Of a stretch of DNA of 64,000 nucleotides, positions 9,125 through 16,866 are shown piece by piece. A program made the translations under genes and the position numbers. Position 1 is the stretch's first letter; every line of letters begins with the position of its first letter. Under the pieces are notes generated by a model. The model saw only the letters and a program-made list of their open reading frames with translations. It was not told the origin of the DNA and did not search any database. The DNA comes from Lachnotalea sp. AF33-28 (lineage in GTDB: Bacteria; Bacillota; Clostridia; Lachnospirales; Lachnospiraceae). The stretch spans positions 186,001 through 250,000 of the forward strand of contig NZ_QUEE01000001.1 in the NCBI RefSeq assembly GCF_003477885.1, written 5' to 3'.

Positions 9125-10740
9125 AAACGTCTCGTCTCCCTTGCGTACTCCTTGGGCGTCTTCCCGGTTGCCTTTTTAAACGCGATGCTGAAATAATGCG
9201 GATCCGCAAATCCAACCCTCTCCGCAATTTCATAATTCTTCATGTTGGTGTGCGCCAGAAGCTCCATGGCTTTTTCCATGCGTTTTCTGGTCAGCGACTC
9301 CACAAAGGTTTCTCCGGTATAATTCTTAAATATGGTGCTGAAATAGCTGGGGCTGATGGCCAGATAGTCGCAGACCATCTGCAGGTTCAGCTCTGCTTTT
9401 CCGTAATTTTTCTCTATATAATCCAGGGCCAGCAGAGCCTGACGGCTGCCGCTCCCCTCTCTCTGGAGTTTAAGCTCTTCCGCGGTATTGATGCAGTATC
9501 CTCCCAGGTACTCCAGCATCTGGCTCAATGTCCTGGCTTCACTGATATTGTGTATAAACAGCTCCGCGCTCTGGAAAGGACTTGTGCTGTTTAAATCCGC
9601 AGTTTTCATCAGGCCGTTGACCGCCACCACCACCTGCTGCAGATAGAGATACACCTTATTCTTCTCCTGATAGGTCTGCGCCAACATCTGACCGATCTCT
9701 TCCAGCCCATCCCTGATCTTTCTTTTGTCGTCCGACTGTATTCCCATAATTACCCGGTCGATCGGCTCTTCCAGAGTGAGGATGTCCGTCTGCTTCTCCC
9801 GTATCACCGCAGTATCGATCACCCTGCCTTCTCCCAGCAGATAGCGGTAGCCAACCGCCGCCTTCGCCTCCTCATATGACCGGCTGATTTCCTCAGGGCT
9901 GTGCACACAGCTGCCGATGCCAATGGTTACAGGCATCTTTACATGGACGGCAATGGCCTTCTGTATGTCCAGGCATGTCTTTGCAACCGCGCTGTGGAAT
10001 TCCTTCTGGAAACTGGACATAAAGATGATTACCGTGCTGTTGTCATTCCGCTGAAAGGCAATGCCCGCCCTCCGGGCGTTCACCAGTTCATCCGCTATAT
10101 TAAACACCATAAAGGACATCAGCGCGCTCTGCTCTTTCTGTTCCTTATCCGGTGAAAAAAGCTCGGAATACAGATCGATTTCCAGCGACGCGGCCTCATA
10201 AGCGGCGGCTTCAAGCTCGATTCCCGCCTCCGACAGCTCCGCCCGGTGTTCCTCCATCGTCTTATTGCCCAGCACCAGATTCGTCAGCGCCTTCGCCCTC
10301 ACAAGGCTCCGGTTCTTCCTGTACTCCTGCTGCAGCTCACGGTTGCTCTCATCCTCCTTACGTTCCTCATCCAGCTTACGCTTTAAGCTGCAGAGCGTAT
10401 CCGTCAGCTCTCTGGCCGTTACCGGCTTCAGCAGATATTCCTCCACACGGTATTTCATGGCGTTTTTCGCATATTCAAATTCATTGTATCCGCTGAAAAT
10501 CACGATATGTATCTGCGGAAAATCCGTATAGACCTGCCGGCTCAACTCCATCCCGTCCATAAACGGCATGCAGATATCCGTCAGCAGCAAATCCACCGGA
10601 TTCTGCCGAATAAATTCCAGCGCCTCTTTTCCGTTTTTGCAGGCGCCGGCCAGCTCATAACCCAGCTCCTCCCACCGGATCTTTGCGCTGATTGCGTCCC
10701 TTACCAATGCCTCATCGTCCACGAGCAGCACACGATACAT
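9121..10740 (-). CDS. Response regulator, YesN/AraC type
   Basis: Response regulator of 539 residues. The receiver domain (about 1-120) has the acidic pair at residues 8-9, phospho-acceptor Asp55 (LLLTDICMPFMDG) and the conserved Lys in EYLLKP. A middle region of about 300 residues is typical of long YesN proteins. A C-terminal AraC double helix-turn-helix (about 435-535) ends in the usual F..AFKKATGKTPKEYA. It is first in the operon with kinase and binding protein and likely activates the ribose/xylose-type importer downstream. Confidence 0.93.
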   Translation of the reverse strand: MYRVLLVDDEALVRDAISAKIRWEELGYELAGACKNGKEALEFIRQNPVDLLLTDICMPFMDGMELSRQVYTDFPQIHIVIFSGYNEFEYAKNAMKYRVEEYLLKPVTARELTDTLCSLKRKLDEERKEDESNRELQQEYRKNRSLVRAKALTNLVLGNKTMEEHRAELSEAGIELEAAAYEAASLEIDLYSELFSPDKEQKEQSALMSFMVFNIADELVNARRAGIAFQRNDNSTVIIFMSSFQKEFHSAVAKTCLDIQKAIAVHVKMPVTIGIGSCVHSPEEISRSYEEAKAAVGYRYLLGEGRVIDTAVIREKQTDILTLEEPIDRVIMGIQSDDKRKIRDGLEEIGQMLAQTYQEKNKVYLYLQQVVVAVNGLMKTADLNSTSPFQSAELFIHNISEARTLSQMLEYLGGYCINTAEELKLQREGSGSRQALLALDYIEKNYGKAELNLQMVCDYLAISPSYFSTIFKNYTGETFVESLTRKRMEKAMELLAHTNMKNYEIAERVGFADPHYFSIAFKKATGKTPKEYARETRRL

Positions 10741-10903
10741 ACATTACCCCGCCTTTTTATCATATTTCCCCTATAAATTTATTCTACCGGTTTCCTTTGA
10801 CGGCGTCAATGAACTTATGGCGGCTTTCCGCCTTTTTCCGGTATAAGAATGTATTTGCTGTTACCATTTTACCGCTGCTGGGCGGCTGGTGAATTCTGTG
10901 CTC

Positions 10904-10932
10904 TTGAAAAAAGCCGGCATCGCGCTTATACT
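10904..10932 (+). promoter_or_regulatory. Promoter of the TetR-type regulator
   Basis: TTGAAA (10904-10909) and TATACT (10927-10932) are separated by 17 bases and lie 54 bases upstream of the ATG at 10987. The -10 overlaps a short AT-rich near-palindrome (TATACTGTATATA), a possible autoregulatory operator. Confidence 0.55.
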
Positions 10933-10986
10933 GTATATACGCTTTGCACGGCAATGCCGGCGGGAGGAGAGCGAGGGAGGATAATC

Positions 10987-11643
10987 ATGGCACAGTATGA
11001 AAAGGGGATCGAGACAAAAAGACTGCTGCTGCAGGCTTCCCGCGAGCTGTTTTACAGGCAGGGCTATGAACAGACCACAACCAGGCAGATTGCAGAAAAA
11101 TCCGGGACCAATCTCGGCCTGATTAAATACTATTTTGAATCCAAAGCCGACATCGCGCTCCTCATCTATCTGGAGATACGAAACGCCTTCTCCGGCTGGC
11201 TGCAGCAGTTCGGCTATACGGTTCCCCAGATGTATTTAATTGACAGCGCGCTGGAGCTTAGACTCTGCTTCAACAGCCCGCCTTTCGGCCGTTTTTATGA
11301 TCAGATCTATAAGGAGCCAAAACTGCGCGCGCTGTTCCAGTCCAAGGTGCTGGATTCACTGCACATGTCCTCCCGGGTAAATGCGATGGGCGCAGAATAC
11401 TTCACTTTCGCCTGCCTTAGCATCTCAGCCATAAAACCCGCACTTGTCAGTTTTTATCTGAATCCGGGCGGTGAAAAATATTCTCCGGACAGCTATATCC
11501 GCTACTATATGGCCCAGCAGATCCACTACCTGCAGTATGAAAATCCCCAAGAGCTGCTGGAATTCTGTTTACAGGAGCTTACTAAATACTATTTTGATGC
11601 TGCGGATAACTTCGCGCCTGTCATGTCGAGGCTGGTACCGTGA
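10987..11643 (+). CDS. TetR-family transcriptional regulator
   Basis: DNA-binding regulator of 218 residues. The N-terminal helix-turn-helix has the family pattern (LFYRQGYEQTTTRQIAEKSG, then IKYYFESKADI). The C-terminal ligand domain is not recognisable. The ATG at 10987 is chosen over an in-frame upstream start because a GGGAGG ribosome site lies six bases before it. It is transcribed away from the YesN regulator and towards mntP. Its target is unknown; regulation of itself is the default inference. Confidence 0.85.
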   Translation: MAQYEKGIETKRLLLQASRELFYRQGYEQTTTRQIAEKSGTNLGLIKYYFESKADIALLIYLEIRNAFSGWLQQFGYTVPQMYLIDSALELRLCFNSPPFGRFYDQIYKEPKLRALFQSKVLDSLHMSSRVNAMGAEYFTFACLSISAIKPALVSFYLNPGGEKYSPDSYIRYYMAQQIHYLQYENPQELLEFCLQELTKYYFDAADNFAPVMSRLVP

Positions 11644-11673
11644 TCCAAAAAACTGCTCTGCTCCTATCCTTAC

Positions 11674-12252
11674 TCAAAATACCCCCAGATGCTCCAGCAG
11701 GATCTTGGTCCCCATTAGAATCAGAATTATGCCTCCGGCCAGCTCCGCCTTTGATTTATAGCGCACGCCGAACACATTGCCAATCTTAACCCCTGCGGCG
11801 GAAAGGCTGAAGGTAATAATTCCGATAAAGGATACCGCCGGAATGATCTGCACCTTAAGAAATGCGAAGGTGACTCCGACAGCCAGCGCATCGATGCTGG
11901 TGGCCACCGCCAAAAGCAGCATGTTCTTCGCGCCCAGCTCCTCCTTCTCATCGGTGGGACAGACACAGTCCTCTTCTCCCTTAGAAAGCGCTTCCCTGAT
12001 CATATTTGTTCCGATCAGTCCCAAAAGCACGAAGGCGATCCAATGGTCAAGCGCCGTGATCCTGTCCTGGAACTGCACGCCGAGGGCATAGCCAAGCAGT
12101 GGCATTCCCGCCTGAAACGCGCCGAAATACAGCCCGACAATCCCTGCTTTTTTCACCGTCACTTTTCTCATGCACAGGCCCTTGCAGATGCTCACGGCAA
12201 ACGCATCCATGGACAGACCAACCGCCAAAATAAACAATTCCGCCAATCCCAT
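11674..12252 (-). CDS. mntP: Manganese efflux pump MntP
   Basis: Integral membrane exporter of 192 residues, usual length for MntP (formerly YebN). It has six predicted membrane helices and the two characteristic repeats with membrane acidic residues, GLSMDAFAVSICKG near the N-terminus and ATSIDALAVGVTFA in the second half. It should export Mn2+ when the metal is in excess. The gene is single and is preceded by a yybP-ykoY leader, the known Mn2+-sensing riboswitch class, which strongly supports the assignment. A zinc/manganese importer lies at 47252-49758. Confidence 0.94.
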   Translation of the reverse strand: MGLAELFILAVGLSMDAFAVSICKGLCMRKVTVKKAGIVGLYFGAFQAGMPLLGYALGVQFQDRITALDHWIAFVLLGLIGTNMIREALSKGEEDCVCPTDEKEELGAKNMLLLAVATSIDALAVGVTFAFLKVQIIPAVSFIGIITFSLSAAGVKIGNVFGVRYKSKAELAGGIILILMGTKILLEHLGVF

Positions 12253-12307
12253 ACTTAATCTCCTTCATATGTAGTAAGAATGAATAAGGGAACATCCTTA
12301 TGAAATG

Positions 12308-12440
12308 AAAAAAGACCCACCTGCAGAATTTCTCCGCAGATAAGTCTCATCATTTAAAATAAAGCCAGATAGAATCTATCAGCATGTTGACTTTATTACA
12401 CCACCGAAGCCGATGATGCCAACTACTCCCTTATCGCCAT
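12308..12440 (-). promoter_or_regulatory. yybP-ykoY manganese riboswitch with terminator
   Basis: Read on the minus strand, the leader has the class hallmarks: AAGGGAGUAGUUGG at the 5' side, AGUCAACAUG in the middle and AUGAGACUUAUCUGC at the 3' side. The last element can instead form a 12-bp stem with G-U pairs (12336-12347 with 12313-12324) followed by six U residues (12308-12313), an intrinsic terminator. Family knowledge says Mn2+ binding stabilises the aptamer and allows read-through into mntP, 55 bases downstream. Confidence 0.88.
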
Positions 12441-12466
12441 ATCGGCATATTATGAACGTTCTTTTC

Positions 12467-12495
12467 ATTATAGAATTGCCTCGCCAAATTGTCAA
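12467..12495 (-). promoter_or_regulatory. Consensus promoter of mntP and its riboswitch
   Basis: TTGACA (12490-12495) and TATAAT (12467-12472) are separated by exactly 17 bases on the minus strand, a perfect vegetative promoter. Transcription would begin near 12460, about 20-25 bases before the riboswitch aptamer. Confidence 0.88.
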
Positions 12496-12503
12496 TCCCA
12501 TAA

Positions 12504-13700
12504 TTACATCTCTATTCCGCGCCTCGCCCCAACCCCGTTTTTGTAATAATGGCGTATCTCGGTCATACCGGTAACCAGATCCGCTTTTTCCATAACGGAT
12601 TTGGCAGCATAGCGTCCGGTCAGAATCAATTCCGTAAAGTATGGCTTTTCCTCCAAGAGCTGCAGGATTTCCTCTTCCGTCAGATATCCCTTGAAAGCGG
12701 CCACATGGATCTCATCCAGGACAACCATATCATACCGTCCGCTGTTAAGCGCCTGGCGCGCTTTTATAAATCCCGCGTGCGCTGCGGCTTCATCCGCTTC
12801 CGGATCCGGATGATACAGCTCATTGCCGTCGCCGTACTGTTCGATTGTAATCGCATCGCCAAAGGTGCGCATGGCCCGGATCTCACTCGTCTCGCCTGTC
12901 TTCATGAACTGGCCGAAATATACGTTCATCCCGGCGCCCATCGCGCGCAGAATCAACCCCATCGAAGCGGTTGTCTTTCCTTTGCCGTCGCCGGTATATA
13001 CCTGCACATAGCCGTTTGTGAGCACCGGCTTTCTGCTTTTTAAGAGAACCGGAAGCACCGCATAACCGTCCGGTACAACAGGGGGTGCAAACTCTACCGG
13101 AAGCGGTTTGGAAAAGATAGGGCCGGCTGTAACAAACGTGTGATATTCTCCGTTTTCCCCGCATACATCCGCGCCGACGGCCTCGATTTCCCGCATTACT
13201 TCGTGCGTCAGCTGCCGCCCCAGAAAATCAGGGCCGAGCCTTTTTATGTCAACAACCGTTATGCGGGCTGTAAAGCCGCTCTCAATGCATTCCTTCACAA
13301 GGTCCGTGCGCTTTTCATGCCAGAGCGGATAGTAAGCTTCCATTCCGGCGGCGGCGCAGCGCGCCCTGCCCCATTCCAGGTGGCCTTCGATATCAATATC
13401 CCCAAACACACAGACATCGGCTCCAAGCGCCTTATACTCTCGCAGCATCTGTTCAAAGTTAGCAGCGTAATCCGCACCGCCGGTCCGAATCAGCCTCACA
13501 GGAACACCGGCGGCCTGTTCGACCTCCTTTAGGACATCCTGGGGTATGCCATGGAACCAGGAGCGCCCCAGATCGGTATTGTATGTGATAATGAAGGCGT
13601 CCGGGACCATTCCCTTTAAAACTGCCCGGTGGATCGCCAGTACGCTGTCCTTTCCTCCGCTGTAGGAGGCCACAAAATGCTTTCCTCTATAATCTTCCAT
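12504..13700 (-). CDS. Fusion of a DUF71 ATP-pyrophosphatase domain and CobA corrinoid adenosyltransferase
   Basis: Two-domain cytoplasmic protein of 398 residues. Residues 1-205 are a DUF71/COG2102 (Dph6-like) domain with the PP-loop SGGKDS at 14-19 and the conserved GENGEYHT at 181-188. Members of this family use ATP, through an adenylated intermediate, to make an amide from ammonia. Residues 228-398 are a CobA/BtuR-type ATP:cob(I)alamin adenosyltransferase with P-loop GDGKGKTT at 237-244 and VVLDEIH. The ATG at 13700 follows GGAGAGGG; a longer in-frame start at 13778 is less likely. It is last in the corrinoid operon and overlaps the CobQ-like gene by 14 bases. Comparative genomics has proposed a B12-salvage branch of DUF71, and this fusion fits. 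The exact substrate of the first domain is unknown. Confidence 0.88.
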   Translation of the reverse strand: MEDYRGKHFVASYSGGKDSVLAIHRAVLKGMVPDAFIITYNTDLGRSWFHGIPQDVLKEVEQAAGVPVRLIRTGGADYAANFEQMLREYKALGADVCVFGDIDIEGHLEWGRARCAAAGMEAYYPLWHEKRTDLVKECIESGFTARITVVDIKRLGPDFLGRQLTHEVMREIEAVGADVCGENGEYHTFVTAGPIFSKPLPVEFAPPVVPDGYAVLPVLLKSRKPVLTNGYVQVYTGDGKGKTTASMGLILRAMGAGMNVYFGQFMKTGETSEIRAMRTFGDAITIEQYGDGNELYHPDPEADEAAAHAGFIKARQALNSGRYDMVVLDEIHVAAFKGYLTEEEILQLLEEKPYFTELILTGRYAAKSVMEKADLVTGMTEIRHYYKNGVGARRGIEM

Positions 13701-14556
13701 CCGAACCCTCTCCTTCCAGGACCGCCTCGATTGCCGAAATATCCAGACATGCAGCGAGTGCATCCGCCAGCCTGTCAAACTGCAATTCCTGATATTGCCC
13801 GAATGTCATCCCATCCGGTATCCGCGCCGCAATGTGCGCACGGGTCTTTGTGTCAGCTCCCTGCAGACTGTCTTCGTCCTCCAGACAAAGATCCAGATGC
13901 GGCACCGTGCCAAGCACCGGAACCTTTGTTATTTCACTTAAAATACGCATCCCTTCCCCAAAAGAAGAGGGATCGCCGTAAAAATCATTGACAATCAGTC
14001 CGCGCACCAGCGCGCGCTGTGCAGGCTCAAGCAGAGCGACTGTCCCGTAGGCGGATGCAAAGATCCCGCCGCGCCGGATATCGGCAACCAGCAGCACCGG
14101 GCAGTTTATCCGCTGGGCAAATCCCATGTTTACAATATCGCCCGCTATAAGATTTAACTCTACCGGACTTCCGGCGCCTTCCGCCACGATGAGATCGTAT
14201 TCGCCGGCCAGGCGGTGAAACGCCGCCATGATCCGCTCCTGCTTAAGCTCCGGACTCAGCTGTTCGACGGCCACGCCATCCAAAATGGTTTCACAGCCGC
14301 CGTGAAACGGCTTTAACAATACCGGATTCATATCTGTATGGGGCGCGATGCCGCAGGCCGCCGCCGCGACTGCCTGTGAACGCGCCATCTGTGAGCCGTC
14401 CGGCAGGATATGTGCATTGTCCGATAAATTCTGCGCCTTAAAGGGGGCGACCCTGATCCCCTTACGCGCAAAGAGCCGGCAGAGTCCGATGGCGATTGTG
14501 CTCTTGCCAACCCCGGATGCCGTGCCCTGTACCATAATTGCCTTTGCTTTGCTCAT
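13687..14556 (-). CDS. CobQ-like cobyric acid synthase lacking the glutaminase domain
   Basis: Protein of 289 residues matching the N-terminal ATP-binding half of cobyric acid synthase: P-loop GTASGVGKST at 11-20, then PFKAQNLSDNA, MNPVLLKP, EGAGSPVELNL and LVADIRRGGIFAS. Full CobQ is about 490-510 residues and ends in a class I glutaminase domain; here the frame stops soon after ARIPDGMTFGQYQELQFDRLADAL and no glutaminase follows. The ORF is intact and overlaps both neighbours (ATGA with the PduO-like gene, 14 bases with the DUF71-CobA gene), so it looks like a stable short form, not a fresh truncation. It may take ammonia directly or from a partner. Alternatively it has another corrinoid amidation role. 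Confidence 0.82.
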   Translation of the reverse strand: MSKAKAIMVQGTASGVGKSTIAIGLCRLFARKGIRVAPFKAQNLSDNAHILPDGSQMARSQAVAAAACGIAPHTDMNPVLLKPFHGGCETILDGVAVEQLSPELKQERIMAAFHRLAGEYDLIVAEGAGSPVELNLIAGDIVNMGFAQRINCPVLLVADIRRGGIFASAYGTVALLEPAQRALVRGLIVNDFYGDPSSFGEGMRILSEITKVPVLGTVPHLDLCLEDEDSLQGADTKTRAHIAARIPDGMTFGQYQELQFDRLADALAACLDISAIEAVLEGEGSDGRL

Positions 14557-15077
14557 AGCTTGTAATTCCTGCTTGTGTAGGGAATTTCATCCACACCTTC
14601 CAGCTCATTGAGCTTGAGAGCCAGATAGAAAAAGTAGCCCGACAGGAGATTGGCGAGATCCAGCAGCAGCGGGGAAACCTCGTTTCCTTGCTCGCAATAC
14701 CGATAGATCAGGCGGACCAGGGTTTTCCCCTGCACGCGCAGCAGATGTGCGGTACAGGCGGCCTCACAGCCCTGGGTCAGCACAAACATCTTACAGCGGG
14801 GGCCGCATTCCTGTTTCAGGCGATTGGCAATTTCAAATAAATGATCTTTCTCCGCTTCCGTTACCGTAAGCCTTGTGCGCAGCGTCGGATTGATATGATA
14901 GATCAGTTCGCATACCCACAAAAGCTCTTCACGCAGCGTCTCATCCTTAACCTGCGCGCGTAAAAGGCCCGTACGGCTCGCCATCTGATCGGTAAACAGC
15001 TCAAAGTCACAGCGAAGGTCATCGCCGGCATCGCTCAAAAAAGGATATGCCTCATAAGGACTATGATAAATTTCCAT
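14553..15077 (-). CDS. PduO-type corrinoid adenosyltransferase-like protein
   Basis: Protein of 174 residues, predicted all-helical. The C-terminal half matches the cobalamin adenosyltransferase four-helix family (PduO type) in pattern: FVLTQGCEAACTAHLLRV, LVRLIYRYCEQG, SPLLLDLANLLSGYFFYLAL. The classical PduO arginines (SRR of the SRRAER segment) are not clearly present, so catalysis is uncertain. It lies 7 bases after the corrinoid importer ATPase and overlaps the CobQ-like gene by four bases. If active it would be the second adenosyltransferase of this operon beside the CobA domain. Confidence 0.6.
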   Translation of the reverse strand: MEIYHSPYEAYPFLSDAGDDLRCDFELFTDQMASRTGLLRAQVKDETLREELLWVCELIYHINPTLRTRLTVTEAEKDHLFEIANRLKQECGPRCKMFVLTQGCEAACTAHLLRVQGKTLVRLIYRYCEQGNEVSPLLLDLANLLSGYFFYLALKLNELEGVDEIPYTSRNYKL

Positions 15078-15084
15078 CCGTTTA

Positions 15085-15840
15085 TTACTCCCATCTTTTC
15101 AAAGATTTCCGCATATAGTCCTGCACATCCATATGATAGGTGCGGCTTAACAGCGAAAAGTCAAAGTGATCTGTTTTCTCAACCGCCTGCACGCGGCCTT
15201 CATCCATTAAAAGAAGCGTGTCTGCAAAAGCCAATGCCAGATTAATATCGTGCAGTACTCCGGCAACACAGCGTTTTCCCTTTAAAGACCATTCCTTCAG
15301 GTATTCAATGAGTTCAATCTGATATTTGAGATCCAGATGATTGGTAGGCTCATCTAAGAGGATAATCTGCGGATCCTGCGCGAATACGCGCGCCAGAAAT
15401 ACCCTCTGCAGCTGGCCGCCGGAAAGCTCGGTAATCAGGCGGTCTTTTAATTCCAAGGTGCCTGTGCGTTCCATGCTCTCCAGCACGATCCTGCGGTCTT
15501 CACTGTTTTCTCCGCCAAGCAGCCCGCGCTTCATATGCGCATATCTTCCCAGCATAACTGTCTCATAGACAGTATAGGAAAAACTGTAGGACGAAAGCTG
15601 GCTCATCAGCGCTATTTTCTGTGCCGCCTGTCTGCGCTTCATTCCCTTTAAAGACTCGCCGCAGACCGTGATTTCTCCGGAATATGGCAAAATGCCGGCC
15701 AGCGCGCGCAGAAAAGTGGTTTTACCGCAGCCGTTCGGACCTAAAATGCAGAGCCGTTCTCCTTCTTCCAGTGAAACGGAGACATCCTTTACTACCGGAT
15801 ATTTGTCATATCCGCAGCTTACATGCTTCACCTGCAGCAA
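15085..15840 (-). CDS. Corrinoid ABC transporter ATP-binding protein, BtuD type
   Basis: ATPase of 251 residues of the FecCD/BtuCD importer class. It shows Walker A GPNGCGKTT, signature LSGGQLQRVFLARVFAQ, Walker B IILLDEPTNHLD and switch His in VLHDINLAL. It follows the permease gene by three bases and sits downstream of a cobalamin riboswitch, which makes corrinoid a much better substrate guess than ferric siderophore. Length is normal. Confidence 0.9.
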   Translation of the reverse strand: MLQVKHVSCGYDKYPVVKDVSVSLEEGERLCILGPNGCGKTTFLRALAGILPYSGEITVCGESLKGMKRRQAAQKIALMSQLSSYSFSYTVYETVMLGRYAHMKRGLLGGENSEDRRIVLESMERTGTLELKDRLITELSGGQLQRVFLARVFAQDPQIILLDEPTNHLDLKYQIELIEYLKEWSLKGKRCVAGVLHDINLALAFADTLLLMDEGRVQAVEKTDHFDFSLLSRTYHMDVQDYMRKSLKRWE

Positions 15841-15843
15841 GTT

Positions 15844-16866
15844 TTATCTCTCCTTCCGTTTCACAAAATAGATATAGATAAAGAAAGGGGAACCGATCAG
15901 CGCCGTAATAGATCCGATCGGAATCTCTCTCGGCACCGCCAGCGTGCGCGCCGCAAGATCGCACAGAACCATAAAGGTGCCGCCGAATAACGCGCTTGCC
16001 GGCAGGACCAGCCGGTGAGAGGAGCCGAAGAATCTCCTAACAACATGCGGAGCGATTAAGTCCACAAATCCGATGATGCCCACAAAGGCGACCGCCGTTC
16101 CTGTAAGGACCGCCACGATGCAGATCAGGAGCCGTTTTACGAATTTGAGATTCACGCCCAACGACAGCGCCTGCTCCTCTCCGAACGTCATGACATCCAT
16201 TTCCTTGGCATAAAACATAAAAAGCAGCATGCAAAGCACGGTCACAACGAAGAGTATGAGCACACTGTCCCATCCCTTCATGGAGAAGCTGCCCAGCGTC
16301 CATAGGTTGATCCGCTGCGCATTGGCAGGGGAGACTGTGGCCAGCATGCTCATAATCGCATTCAGAAACAGCGAGAGCACCATACCGGTAAGGATAATCG
16401 TGGTGTTGGACATGCTCCTGTCAATCCGCGAAGAAAATCCGATCACGAGAATCACCGTTCCCAGCCCGCCAAGCAGGCTGACAGCAGGCAGGAAAAACAT
16501 TCCGAGGATCCCGGAAGAAAGGCCCATTACCATTACAACAGCCGCGCCGAGGCCCGCCCCTGCCGAAATGCCGAGCCCAAACGGGGATGCGAGCGGATTC
16601 TGCAGCACGGACTGCATAACCGTACCGGCAGCCGCGAGCGCCGCTCCGGTCAGAAATGCCATGAGTACCCTGGGGAGGCGCATGTCCATGACCATCTTCG
16701 GATACACCGGGTTTATGCTTTCCGGGAGAGGAATCTGAAACAGCCGATTCCCCAAAATTGCAAGAATATCGGCAGGTGATACATACACACTGCCGATACC
16801 GATGCCGAAAATTAATGCGGCAGCCGCGATGACTGCCATGAGTGTCACCTTTAAAGTGGTTTTCAT
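15844..16866 (-). CDS. Corrinoid ABC transporter permease, BtuC type
   Basis: Integral membrane permease of 340 residues, FecCD family, with about ten membrane helices. Family patterns include RLPRVLMAFLTGAALAAAG, NPLASPFGLGISAGAG and FVGIIGFVDLIAPHVVRR. Its start overlaps the stop of the binding-protein gene by four bases (ATGA). It should form the membrane dimer of the corrinoid importer encoded by this operon. Confidence 0.9.
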   Translation of the reverse strand: MKTTLKVTLMAVIAAAALIFGIGIGSVYVSPADILAILGNRLFQIPLPESINPVYPKMVMDMRLPRVLMAFLTGAALAAAGTVMQSVLQNPLASPFGLGISAGAGLGAAVVMVMGLSSGILGMFFLPAVSLLGGLGTVILVIGFSSRIDRSMSNTTIILTGMVLSLFLNAIMSMLATVSPANAQRINLWTLGSFSMKGWDSVLILFVVTVLCMLLFMFYAKEMDVMTFGEEQALSLGVNLKFVKRLLICIVAVLTGTAVAFVGIIGFVDLIAPHVVRRFFGSSHRLVLPASALFGGTFMVLCDLAARTLAVPREIPIGSITALIGSPFFIYIYFVKRKER

